A stretch of DNA of 64,000 nt from Neckera pumila (taxonomy: Eukaryota; Streptophyta; Bryopsida; Hypnales; Neckeraceae). This document shows, one piece after another, positions 45,789-57,789 of the stretch. The first letter of the stretch is position 1. Each line of letters begins with the position of its first letter. The DNA lies in the NCBI GenBank assembly GCA_963969595.1, contig OZ018410.1, positions 1,116,001 to 1,180,000 of the forward strand. The letters are read 5' to 3'. The position numbers were made by a program, and so were the translations under genes. The notes under the pieces were generated by a model, which saw nothing but the letters and a program-made list of their open reading frames with translations, ran no database searches and was not told where the DNA came from.

Positions 45789-48700
45789 ATGCAGGTCGCA
45801 GCGGCCCCTTCCCCCTTCTTGGCTGCATGGGTTTCAGGACGGCCCGCGGGTAGCACAGTTGCAGCGCGGAGTTTGAATGCACGAAGTTTAGCAGGTCGCG
45901 CTGGACGACGTCACGTGTTGGCAAGCGCTAGATGCACACATCAGCTGAAGCACTCTGTGGCATCTGCCAAATTTCTGGGGATGGGTTTGGAAGCTGGATT
46001 CGGTCTTGCCGCTCGGATCCAGAAGCGGGCGGCACCTGGCGTGCGTGCTCAAGCTGCTGGTAGGCGTTCTTCTCCTGCAATGCTGACATCGCTACTTTTC
46101 CAATCTATAGCTCCTCTCAGTCGTGTACTGGATGGATTGAGAATTTCCCTTGCTGATCTGTCCGTTTAAGCATAGTGTTTGTGCGGTTTTTAACGAATCG
46201 CTATGGGCACCTAGGTTTGCAGAGGAAATCTGTGCCATTCTATTGACACACCAACATTTCACTGTTTATCACTTTTTCGTTCTCTTAGATCTCACGCTCC
46301 CATTTGTGCCAGATTTATTGATGTGTGCTCGTACGTGTTGGTGTAACTTGAGAGTGCAGGTCTTCGTGACCTGTTCGGTTCAGCTCATGGTATGTGTTGT
46401 TGAATCTCCAGTAATTGGTGTTACACTCTTGACGATTGGCAGATGGTGAATTTTCTGGAGACGTGGCTACAAAAACAGCTAATCCCGCCACAACTGGGAT
46501 GGTATTGCCGGCTGTTGGAGTCGCTTGCCTTGGGGCCATCTTATTTGGTTACCATCTTGGGTATCTTATTCGACCTTGATCACTTCTACCTGTTGCGAGC
46601 TGAAGAAGGATTGCCAGTTTACTAAACATATTTTGTATCGGTTATCTAAGATTGTAATTTGACTATTTTGTCTCTCATGAGTCACTCCTTAATGCGCAGA
46701 GTGCTTGTGGTTAAAGTCGTGGTTTGAATTGTCTCCTGAAGCTCCTATGCTGGTTTTGTAGGGTGGTCAACGGTGCTTTGGAGTATTTGTCACGCGACCT
46801 CGGTTTTGCAACAAATACTGTGAAGCAAGGTGCCGCTTGTTTTAGTACCATTGTCTGGTTAGAAGCTTTTGCTGGTGATTTCTCATCCTGCGTGGCACAG
46901 TGCGACTGTGTAAAGAAGAAGGGCGGTGGAGAATTCTCCTTGTGATTTGATTCCATCATATTGATCAGTTCCGTGATGTGATTCCTCTAGTGCACAAGCT
47001 GAGCACACCGCCTGTAGCAGTATGTAGTCCTGGATTGCTTTGGTTGACATTTGCAAAATCTATGAAACAATTAATCGCAGCACTGAGATCTTGTGATGTG
47101 AATTATTCAGGATGGGTGGTGAGCTCAACCCTAGCGGGTGCCACGGTGGGTTCCTTCACTGGAGGCGCTCTTGCAGATAAGTTAGGCCGCAAGCGTACCT
47201 TCCAGCTAAACGCCCTGCCTCTTATTGTTGGCACGATTCTCAGGTATGCAACTTAGCCTCTGTAAGGTGTTGGTTTGTTTCTTTGATTTCATTGTAATTA
47301 TTTAAGGTTGAAGCTACTGCGCATAATGACTGATAATTTTATGTTTTTAGCTGTAAAGTGTGCCCATATTTTGTTCTTTTTTGTGTAGAATTATGGTTCA
47401 TTGTGCCATTTCCTGAGGTTTGTTTGTGGGTTTGTTTTGGACCAGTACAAAAGCAAGCAATTTTGAGGCTATGGTAGTCGGGAGAATTTTGGTCGGTGTT
47501 GGAATTGGTGTTACTTCTGGTGTTGTGCCCCTTTACATTTCAGAGGTAATTCTGAGACCGATTTGCACAGAGTAGGAAAAGCAAAGTCATTAGCTCTTCC
47601 ACGCACAAGAAATACTCAGTGTACGCGAGGTGTCTACATGCTCTATGAGACAGAGATTACAATGTTCGATATTCAAAGAATTCAACCAAATGATGCAGCT
47701 TCGAATGCTCCATACATTATTTAAAATCCTAAAGACTAGGGAAGAGATTCTTTGGTTAGGGCAATCTTCAGATCCCCGTGATGTATCTCAAGATTTACAG
47801 GTGATTTGGTCTATGCAGGTCTCGCCTACTGAAATTCGAGGGACCATGGGAACACTGAATCAGCTGTTTATTTGCATTGGAATCCTGTTGGCTCTGATTG
47901 CTGGTCTGCCCTTGGGTGGCAACCCTGCTTGGTACTGAACTAATCACAACCTAAGTCAGAGTTCAAAGTTTTCCTCAATTAAATTTTTGTTTGAGTCTCT
48001 TCGACAGTGTTCCTTGTACCTGCTACTAGTACATCTAACGAAGAGAAAACTGACCTTGAAAAGTATGTTCAAGGAAATTGTACCATGAAGAGAATGCGAA
48101 ATTATATAATGAGAATGTCAAGTCTAAGGTTACATAGTGTGTTACGTGCGCTTCCTTGATGAGTTTAAACAGGAACCCTGACTTAAAAAACTCGTGGTGT
48201 GAGCTTGCAGGTGGCGGACAATGTTTGGACTGGCTACAGTTCCTGCTGTCCTTCTGGCTCTGGGCATGATTTACTGCCCAGAGAGTCCCCGCTGGCTTTA
48301 CAAGGTCGGTTAACTTACATGTTGACGAATCCTTATTTGCGGAGGTTCTTTTTGGGAGGTGGTCATGGGATTCAACACTGCTTTATTGCAAAATTACATT
48401 GTAATTTCCCTTGCAATACTGCGTTTGCTACAATGTGTTTCTGTTCTCTAACGTGATGACCAAGTGTCGGTTGGGCATGCAGCAAGGCAGGGTTGCAGAC
48501 GCCGAAACAGCAGTAAGGAAACTTTGGGGCAAGAGCAAAGTTGAAAGCTCCATGACCGAATTGAAGGCCGCTAGCGTTGAAACAGTGAAAGGTGACAATC
48601 AGGACGCTAGTTGGGGCGAACTGTTTGGCAAGAGATACCGTAAAGGTATGCCTTCTTGCTTTCATTTCACGATTGTGGAGCTTGTGTTTTTTCTGCTCTT

Positions 48701-51228
48701 TTAAGGGCATTGTCAATGGTGTTTGCATCTTTATCTGGAAACGAGGTCTCAAACCTTGCTTAGCAAAAAAATTCAGATTCTCTTTCCAGTTGATGACATC
48801 ATTTTTCAGAGACCTGGCTGCAAATCTGAAAATTTCTTTCTGTTCCGAACTAAGGTTTTCACGAATCACTTAACTGTTTTCGCTTCAGCATGCGATTGGT
48901 AATGCCCTGAGTGCCTAAAGGCCCAAAGTGGCTGCTTCCATATATGTAAATGTTGAAATGAATCACTTACGAAGCTTCTTACAACATACCATTGGAACAC
49001 GTTTAGGAAGTTTTATACCCTTCCGCAATACACTTTCAATTAATAACATCTATGTTAGTTATCTTCATGCTTTCTCCACAATTTTTTGGAAAGATATGAA
49101 TTAGTTAGTTAAGTTATGAGTTAGTTGATGTTGATGGTTAGACTTCTTGTACCCCCATTAATCATAAATGCTCAATAGTCAAATTTTAAGGTGCAATAGA
49201 GTTGTCCTAAAACTCATGAAATGTTGCCTTTCACTAGACCCATCATGAAATGTAATCTAGATTGCGTTTGAATTTTGTTTGAATTTGTTTTTATTTTTAT
49301 GGCAAAGGCAAGACAGATGCACTTCAGTCACATCGAGTTGTCTTCTCCCCAATATTGAGGTCTTGGTCGCCATACAACCATGATAGAATGCACTCTAAAT
49401 GGTGTCACGGAGGAGGGTAGTGGCACAGGCCTGCTGTCTCTACTCCTTGATTGAACTGGAATCTGGCGTTGTATTTTAGCTCTCCCTAGTTATCTTTCCT
49501 GTTCTTGCGATGATTATGAGTACGATATTCAGTCTCTGGTGCTTGTGAGCAGTTGTCACTGTTGGAATGGCGATGTTTCTGTTCCAGCAATTTGCTGGAA
49601 TCAATGCAGTGGTGTACTTCTCGACGCAAGTGTTCCGAAGCGCTGGCATCACATCTGATGTGGCGGCCAGTGCACTTGTGGGCGCTGCAAATGTAATCGG
49701 TAAGAATCTGAGTCTTTTCTGTACTCGATCCTTGCCTTTTTTGTTACTCGCTCTTGCACAGTCCGATAGTGTATTTCATTCGGACGTCCTGGTTAGTGTA
49801 TACTCCCTGAATTGCTTGCATAGACATGTATTTTCTATAGATTTGAGCGCTTAGTTTAGAGATTTTACATTGCAGGCACGACAGTGGCGTCATCTTTGAT
49901 GGACAAGAAAGGGCGTAGAAGCCTGCTCATGGGTAGCTTTGCTGGCATGGTAAGACCCTTTGTTGTGAAATTCAGTGTTATTGTTCTGCCTGATCTGCTT
50001 GTTTCCCTTATACTTTTGATCACTTACATTGCAACATGCCATCTTTGCTGAGTTCTTTCCTAGATTAAGCGTTTTATTCTTGTACTGCAGAATGAGTATG
50101 CAGAGGCTATAAGATTGTTGTTTTAGAATCTAGTTCTACAAGTTGTGCGGAGTTCTGGTTTGCCATTTTGATGGACTTGGTCCCAGGTAACTTTGAGACA
50201 GATGCCATCTGATTGTATTATCCATGTTGTGAAGCTCACTGAAGTGTGGTTGATTGTGCAGTCTATTTCTATGCTTGTGCTGTCACTGGCCCTGTCCTGG
50301 AGTGCACTGGCACCATTTTCTGGCACACTAGCTTTGCTTGGAACCGTTGCGTAAGTTTTAAGCTGTCGCACTTCGGTGGTTGGTTTGCTCTAGTGGAGAG
50401 CCTTCTTGATTATATCTATTAGGCATTTCTGATTGACTGTTGTGGAAGCCAAAGCTTGAGTTGTAGTTTCTTGCTACTTCGGTATTTTGGTGCTAAATTA
50501 TGGTGGTGTGGTGTTCTCAGGTACGTCTTGGCGTTCTCTTTAGGCGCTGGACCAGTGCCCGCACTATTGCTTCCTGAAATTTTTGGTGCTCGTATTCGTG
50601 CCAAGGCTGTTTCCGTTTCTCTTGGTGTTCACTGGGTAAGCAGTACAATTTCCCTTGTCTTCCTTTGGAATTTCGTGTTCGTTTGGAAGTACTTTTTGGC
50701 CACAACGTAATGCTTGTGAGTTGGTGATTGAGAGCTTGTAATTTAAATGCAGTGGTCTCATGTTGGGAGGTAATGCATATGGTTTGGCATTGTTTGCGAG
50801 CATTTTATGTCGAGTGGTCTTATTAGATTCTGGGTTTTTGCTGCACTTGGGAAGCTCCTGTGATCAAATTGGAGGGCAGTGATATGCGTTGATTGGAATT
50901 ATGAAATTTAGAGAGATTTTGCCAATAGTTATCATGTCTATCTGCCGTTCATTTTGGTCTTTGGAAGTATACGATGTTTAGCATGCCGGAATGCTTTCAA
51001 AGTGTCGCCATCTATAGAGTTGAAGCTGATGGTTGCTTTCCACAGGCTTGCAACTTCATCATTGGACTGATGTTCTTGAGCGTAGTCCAACGGTTTGGCG
51101 TGAGCACTGTGTACCTTTTCTTCTCTGCGGTTTGTGCGGCAGCAGTTGCGTATGTTAATGTCAATGTGGTGGAAACCAAGGGGCGGTCATTGGAAGACAT
51201 TGAGCGTGAGCTGAGCCCTGCTGTATAG
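45789..51228 (+). CDS. pGlcT: Plastidic glucose transporter (MFS sugar porter), 13 coding exons
   Basis: It moves glucose across the inner plastid envelope, for example when starch is degraded. Exons: 45789-46059, 46443-46560, 46762-46829, 47111-47243, 47446-47545, 47819-47931, 48211-48304, 48483-48645, 49553-49699, 49876-49949, 50262-50350, 50521-50635, 51046-51228. All junctions are GT-AG and all phases agree, giving 1,668 nt and 555 residues; the plant family is about 545. Residues 1 to ~90 are rich in Ala, Ser and Arg and poor in acids, as in a transit peptide. Sugar-porter motifs follow: [70 protein letters not shown] and [12 protein letters not shown] at the C-terminus. The stop is TAG. 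It appears intact. A MITE lies just upstream of its leader. Confidence 0.95.
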
Positions 51229-53084
51229 TTCGTATCAGTCGAAACCTCTCATATTTTGTGAAGCTTGATGCTTCGGGTTGGTGTGTTTGAGATCAGTCTT
51301 TTGTGATTTGGGGGTGTTGGTTAACATGAGGTGCCTGAGTCTTTTGTCACTGTTTCTGAGGGGTGGGCGTTTCCAAGTTGAGTTAAACTACAGAGAGGCT
51401 GGTGTTCAGATCCCCTCAAGGACCATTCGTGACAGCGCTATTTGCATTTTGTGAAGGTGATGTGGATATTCAGCTTGCAATGTTGAAGCATTGTGTATTT
51501 AGGTCAGACATGAAGGGTTCGGTTGGTGAGGAGGGTGACTGGTGGGCCAAGATTTGTGTATTATTTGACCACTGTTACGGTGCGTAAATTAATGCATATC
51601 ATTATGTTGCCAGGGTTCTCCTTGAAAATAGTGAGCCACCTTTTTGGAAATCAAGTTGATTCTCATCGCAGGACGTTGAACCCGCCCCATGAAGTGGGAC
51701 CAGCAGGGTGAAAACGCAGGAATTTCACACATCAAAGTTTTTGCAAATTTTTGAATTTATATAGGCCCCAAATTAGCTGGGGGGCTTCTTTTTTACATTT
51801 ACCCCGCAATTCCAGCGTTTCACCCTGGGACGGGTTTAACATCCGGCAGTCTCATCACTATTAGAATTTTGGACCCCTAAAGGAACAGCATGCATTTTTT
51901 GGCTGTATAAAAATTTTGGGCAGGTACGTTTGACTAGAGATTTCTATATTTTAGGCTGAAATTTTAATAGAATGTGGGTGTGAGGAGTATCTTTCATATG
52001 CACTAAATTTCATGATATTTGGAAATGTGAGTCAAAAGTTATAGCCTAATATGTTACTTTTTTTTGTAACTAGGCAGTTTGGGCAGATCAAGAAAAATCA
52101 CTTTTTTCAAAAACAAAAATTTGAAATTAGTTTTGTAGAGTTACATATACATGGTAAGCTTTTAATCATCCCATTTTTATCAATGAGTCAAAAATTATGA
52201 AGATTTTTAATTTGCAAGCAATTATGGATTTCCTATTCTAAAATAAACTTTGAAGTCCTTTACCTTATTTAAATTTCAATATTTTTTGAAAAAAATAAAA
52301 TTCAACATATTATAACATTGCCACCATTGGGATTGGCATTTTTCAATTCTCTATTTTCAATTCTTGACAATTTAGTGTTTTAAATCATTCTCTACTACTA
52401 TCAATTTACTATTTTTTTCCTATATATTGGACAATTTCAAATGAAGTGAAATTTTTCAATCATGTAGCCAATTTGTCTAGGTAAAAGAAATCAAAGAAGT
52501 ACTATCATTTTGGACATTTTTTCATCAAAAAGCGAGCTTGTGAAGTGTAGCTGCCTTCTTTTTACAAGGTCAAAAAAATGATTTTAGGGAATTTGAATCC
52601 TTATATCTTGCAATCCACGCAGTGGAATTTTCTGAAATTTTTACCACATGTTCTCAAATTAGCATACTACAAGATCCTATGGTTACATGTACCAAAAGAA
52701 GTTTTTTTTCAAAAAATGAGTACTTGTACTAAAAATGGCAATTTTTGAGTATTTTGATGAAAATATAGTCATGGAACTTGAAGGAAATGGATGGTGGTTC
52801 GAGTAGACTTTCCCCCAAAGCATCTTATCATCATTCAAATGGTTCATAGACCTTAACCCTTGAAGGACGTTGAAAACAAGAAGTGTCTAATGAATAATGG
52901 ATGATAGTAATAGGAGCATTGGTTCAATAATAGCAGCATTTTGATGGCTACCTTAGCCATACGAGGATATGAGGTTGCATCTAGACATCCAATGTCTAGC
53001 ATCCGCTATCCCTTGAACGTCTCGTGACATTTGAATTTCATATTTACCGAGTGAACAATAAATTTTGCAATCACCATCAGTCAC
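51229..53084. other. Transporter 3' UTR, then AT-rich non-coding DNA
   Basis: The 3' UTR probably extends a few hundred bases past 51228, with no certain polyadenylation site. An inverted repeat lies at 51675-51840. From about 51900 the DNA is AT-rich and partly resembles 35500-36350. Confidence 0.45.
51675..51840. repeat. Imperfect inverted repeat
   Basis: GTTGAACCCGCCCCA...CAGGGTGAAAACGCAGGAATT at 51675-51724 is mirrored by AATTCCAGCGTTTCACCCTG...CGGGTTTAAC at 51808-51840. One arm has an extra ~16 bp. The spacer is about 80 bp. It may be a small foldback element. Confidence 0.65.
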
Positions 53085-54033
53085 CTAGCCCGTTAGTACC
53101 GGTTGTCCCCCTCGAACGATGTCCAACCGCCACCCCATCTGACCCAACCAACGGTCCAACCGCCCCGTCTGACGGCCCGTCCGCTAATGTATATCTTATA
53201 ATATACCATTGAAAGGTATTGTCAAGAGCTTTCCAATGATATATTATGCGTCTGATTTGGCCAAAAACTCCGACGGTGGGATCCTTTCAAAGATTGAGGT
53301 CCGCCAAGCCATCCGCCAATTTGTAGTCCGCCCAGCCGTTCGACTAGACGTCCGTCTGTCTGCCCGTCCGTTCGCTTATGTGTTTTATAATATACCTCTG
53401 AAAAGGTACTGTCAAGAGTTTTCCAAAGGTATATTATGCGTCCGATTTGGCCAAAAACTCCGACGGTGAGACCCTTCCAAAGATTGGGGTCCGCCAAGCC
53501 GTTCGCCAGTTTGTAGTCCGCCCAGTCGCCCCACTAGCCGTCCGCTTGTCTGTCCGTTCGTCTACTATTATGTGCTTAAAATATAAAGTTGGAAAGTTAC
53601 TATCAAGAGTTTTCCAATGATATATTATGCGTCCAATTTGGCCAAAAACTTCGACGGTGGGACCCTTCCAAAGATTGGGGTCCGCCAAGCCGTCCACCAG
53701 TTTGTAGTCCAACTAGCCGTCTGCCTGTCTGTCCGTTTGTCCGCTATTATTTGCTTCATAATATACCATTGGAAAGGTATTGTCAAGAGTTTTCCAATGG
53801 TATATTACGCGTCCGATTTGGCCAAAAACTTCGACGGTGGACCCTTTCAAAGATTGGGGTCCACTAAGCCGTCGGCCTATCTACATGTTCGCCCAGCCGT
53901 CCGTCTGCTATTGTATGCTTCATAATATACCATTAGAAAGGTATCATTTAGAGCTTTCCAATGGTATATCATGCGTCCAATTTGAACAGAAACTTCAGCA
54001 AGGGGACCGCTCCAAAGATTGGGTGCTAGCCAT
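53085..54033. repeat. Tandem repeat of ~180-190 bp with an embedded hairpin
   Basis: The GTCCGCCAAGCC landmark recurs at 53299, 53489, 53680 and 53859 (spacing 190, 191, 179), with degenerate units at both ends, about five in all. Each unit has a GTCCGTCTGTCCG-rich part and a hairpin (ATATACCATTGGAAAG paired with CTTTCCAATGGTATAT across ~15 bp). It is much more GC-rich than its surroundings. No sustained coding signal. Confidence 0.88.
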
Positions 54034-54246
54034 TATTTTAATTTTTGTAATCTTCAACACTCTTGGAGTTCTTATCTTCACCTAAAAATATCAAATTGGT
54101 CATTATTCAAAAAACACAAGTGGCTCGCTTGCAATTGTATTATTAAAGTCTTAGTATGCTTGATTAGTAAATATTACTAAGAGTCTAACCATATGGTTTT
54201 CCTTTTTTCAATTCAATCAATATTGTAATCTTCAAGATTGTAGATT

Positions 54247-55052
54247 GATTATGTAATTTTCTATAAAACAATTTGAATATGCACAATTTCTTATCGTTAC
54301 CACATTTCTCTGGTTATAAGTTTGTGGCATATATTTATAATTTTATTTATGCTAATGCGTTTGGTCATATTAGTTGATATTTATAGTAGTATTGAAATTT
54401 TCTTATGAAGTTAATAAAACTATTTTTTGAAGTTATATCTACTTGTAATCATTAAAGTATGATATACTTGCCTCAATCGTTAGTTTCAAGGTACCTATAC
54501 TACAAAGTAATGTTGTGTAAAATTAGGTGTGATGACATTAATACATGTTAAAACATATGCCGTAAAATTTTGAAAAAATCCACAATGCATATTCATTGCC
54601 TAAGATAGAGTGAATCCTTTATTGTGGTGGGTAATATATGGCCGGCATAGATTATGTAATTTTCTATAAAACAATTTGAATATGCACAATTTCTTATCGT
54701 TACCACATTTCTCTGGTTATAAGTTTGTGGCATATATTTATAATTTTATTTATGCTAATGCGTTTGGTCATATTAGTTGATATTTATAGTAGTATTGAAA
54801 TTTTCTTATGAAGTTAATAAAACTATTTTTTGAAGTTATATCTACTTGTAATCATTAAAGTATGATATACTTGCCTCAATCGTTAGTTTCAAGGTACCTA
54901 TACTACAAAGTAATGTTGTGTAAAATTAGGTGTGATGACATTAATACATGTTAAAACATATGCCGTAAAATTTTGAAAAAATCCACAATGCATATTCATT
55001 GCCTAAGATAGAGTGAATCCTTTATTGTGGTGGGTAATATATGGCCAGCATA
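54247..55052. repeat. 403-bp tandem duplication
   Basis: 54247-54649 is repeated head-to-tail at 54650-55052. The only difference I noticed is GCCGGCATA versus GCCAGCATA near the end. It is either a very recent duplication or an assembly artefact. Confidence 0.93.
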
Positions 55053-56349
55053 CCCACCCTTGATTCTTAGAATGATTCACAATCAAAAAAGTTGTAAACT
55101 AGTTTAGGACCAAGAATCACCCAATATTTCTAAGAGTCCTAGTTACAAATCTAATGTTCTATCCAGAACTTTGAATAGATTCATAAGATTCACTAGAATA
55201 ACATATTCTAAAATACAAGTATTGATTATTTATTTAAATGATATTCAATGCCATCATATTTAGATCACAAGCATGCAAGCATTTTTCTTTGTTCAATGAA
55301 AATCTATTGATTTACTCCAATGAAATCCATATTCCCTTTGAAGCTCTAAAACGCAATTATTTTGAAAAATCAATGAATATTACATAATATACATGTTTGG
55401 TCTTGAAAAAATTAACGAGCCTCACGTGGACATGGGTGATTATTCATTTCTCCAATATAGCACCATCTAAGAAAATTATAAACTTGCTTGTATAGTTGTA
55501 ATATAATAATACTAATTCCTTGAATTTGGCATGCACCCTAAGGCCTAAGTTCAAATCCTCTTCAAATCAGGATTGCACGTTTTACAGTTTCGCATTTGCA
55601 TATTACAACAATATGAATTAATGGTATCATTTATGATGTAGAAGTACATAAATGAGGTCCATAATTGTCGTATATGAGGGGTCATCATATTTGAAATCAG
55701 ACACCTTCTTAACTATCGAAGCACCAATATTTTTGGTATGGAATACATTGTTGATGGTTTATAAATTAGGATGCAAATATATATATAAAGAATATAGACA
55801 AATAACATTAATTATTTTTTCGTTGTGTGAATGCCATTAGGAGCAAAACCGACCTTCTAGAAGGCCTCCAGTTTTGTCACCTGCCCATCTTGCATTTGCA
55901 CGCTGCCCAGAACACTCAAGTGCATATGCTGTGGTGGACGATGATCGCCCACCGGTGAATGTATAAGGGTCAAGACCAATGAGAACTGAGCTCCTGCAAT
56001 CAGCACAGGCAGTTGCTTGTCGCTCCATGGCAGGAAATTCGGCGTGGCAAGGGTTTGATTTCCATTTGCTCAAGCGGCTGAGCATCTGAGCAACTTCATC
56101 TTACTTTCATTTTGCTGAGTGTCTGAGCGGTGAATTAGAGTTAGAAGGTATTTTTTAACTTTTTCTTTTTAGAAATGGACAAAAAGAGAGGATCCATCGC
56201 AGTAATTTGAATTGTGTAACGTAATCTCTGTAAGCGTCTAAAAAAATGGAATTCAGTATTACACTGTAGCAAGCATGACTGAGTACTAATGCCATATTTA
56301 ATTACTTTTGGACTTTAGGAGTAATTTTAGACTATGTCCTGGGAGACTA
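55053..56349. other. AT-rich spacer with one GC-richer open stretch
   Basis: Mostly no features. At 55837-56085 (minus) an 82-residue open stretch with Cys residues (ATACADCRSS) is GC-richer than its surroundings. It could be a captured exon or a chance frame. I recognise no family. Confidence 0.35.
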
Positions 56350-57421
56350 CATTGGGAGAGCTCCCGTTGTATTGGTTTTGAAGACCGTAACGCCTATGAA
56401 AGTGGGAAGATTAGAATGAAGTAGACCATGTTCATACCCAAGAAGAGGACAAAGAAACATAATAACTAAGATATTTCACCCATAGTATATTAATTCTACC
56501 TAACAGTAGAGAAGATTCATTGGGAAAGTTGCCGCTGTAGTGCATATCCCAGACTTTGGGATCTAAAGTGTTGCAAGAAAACAATGAAAACAAATATCAT
56601 TCAACTTAGATTATTACAAAGACTAGTAAGCAAGCACTGTCTAACCCATTAGTATCTCCCTGCAGAATAAGGATCCGGAATTCTCCCGGTGTAATTCCCG
56701 CATTCAAACTTGCGGTACAAGAGGACTGTTGGCACGGTGGAATGGAACTTGAAAGTAAAGAAAAGGTGAAGAAGGGTCACCACATTTTATTAACACCGAT
56801 AAAGGTCACAATCAAGAAGTTGCCCACGAAAAGATAGAAAGGCAATCCCTATAGTATCTAAACTACTGAACTTGACTAATGCGTAACAGAATTCCCAACT
56901 ATAAGTAGCTCCTTCCGTACATACCGTAGATCTTCTAATTTTAGGAGATCAATATCATCCCTCACGTCTACAGAGGGACCTATCAAATGAGAACGTGGCC
57001 AATCAAGAGGATCTATCTGAAGTACTGCAATAGTTTGATCCAAAAAAATGTTGCGCAGTCTAGGGCTACCTAAGATCCGGTTTAGTAATGCCCCATGGGG
57101 TGGATAAGGATTATTCTTGTTAGGAATGTTCGAACCGGCAAAAAAATGAAAACCTCTCCAAGTCTTTCGCGGTAGAAGATGCCGCATAAGCACCTCCAAA
57201 GTAGACAAATGCATGGAGGAATACAACCCATAGTGAGCCCGTTCAAGCAACTGACTAAGGAAGTCATGGAAACCAGAGGGAACGTCGATTACTTCCGGAA
57301 GATCCAGAACACCACCCTCCACGCATAAATCACCTGTAAGAATAACGATAGCCGCCTTCTGCACAATACGAACATAGCAAGGAAGTTAACTCGTCAGACA
57401 GAGGAGGACAAAATTTGTGAA

Positions 57422-57789
57422 GAACGGGAAATTTCTCGATGTTAATCCAAAGGGCACTCACTGTATTGAGAACCTTCAAAGAACGGGAGGTATCCTGATG
57501 AATTTAGAATGGACAGTCACTTCACTGAGAGCCAGTAAACAATGAGAGGTATCCCTATGATTTATAACGGACAATCACTACACTGAGCAGAAGTAAACAA
57601 GTAATGATCTCCCGTTGAATTAAGAATGGGTAGCCACTTCACTAAGATCCGCTAAACAACAAAAGATCTCCCGATAAGCTTAAAAGGGACACTCGCATTA
57701 CGCAGATCTTGTAAATGGTAGATCTCAAGAGGTTCAAATGGACACAGAACTTGACGGAGAACACCTCCCCAATGGGAGATCTCCCAATA
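57422..57789. repeat. ~59-bp tandem array carrying the palindrome
   Basis: Seven palindrome copies start at 57422, 57481, 57540, 57598, 57657, ~57713 and 57770, spaced 59, 59, 58, 59, 56 and 57 bp. The spacers are also related, following AATTTAGAATGGACAGTCAC and TTCACTGAGA...GTAAA. It lies in the last intron of the gene model. It is diverged, so old. Confidence 0.85.

Noticed and set aside
55480..55570. B-box-like GTTCAAATCC near 55550, possible tRNA or SINE
   Set aside because: No A box at the right distance and no cloverleaf.
57422..57789. CRISPR-like look of the ~59-bp repeat array
   Set aside because: The repeats are degenerate, the spacers are related to each other, the host is a eukaryote and no cas genes are present.
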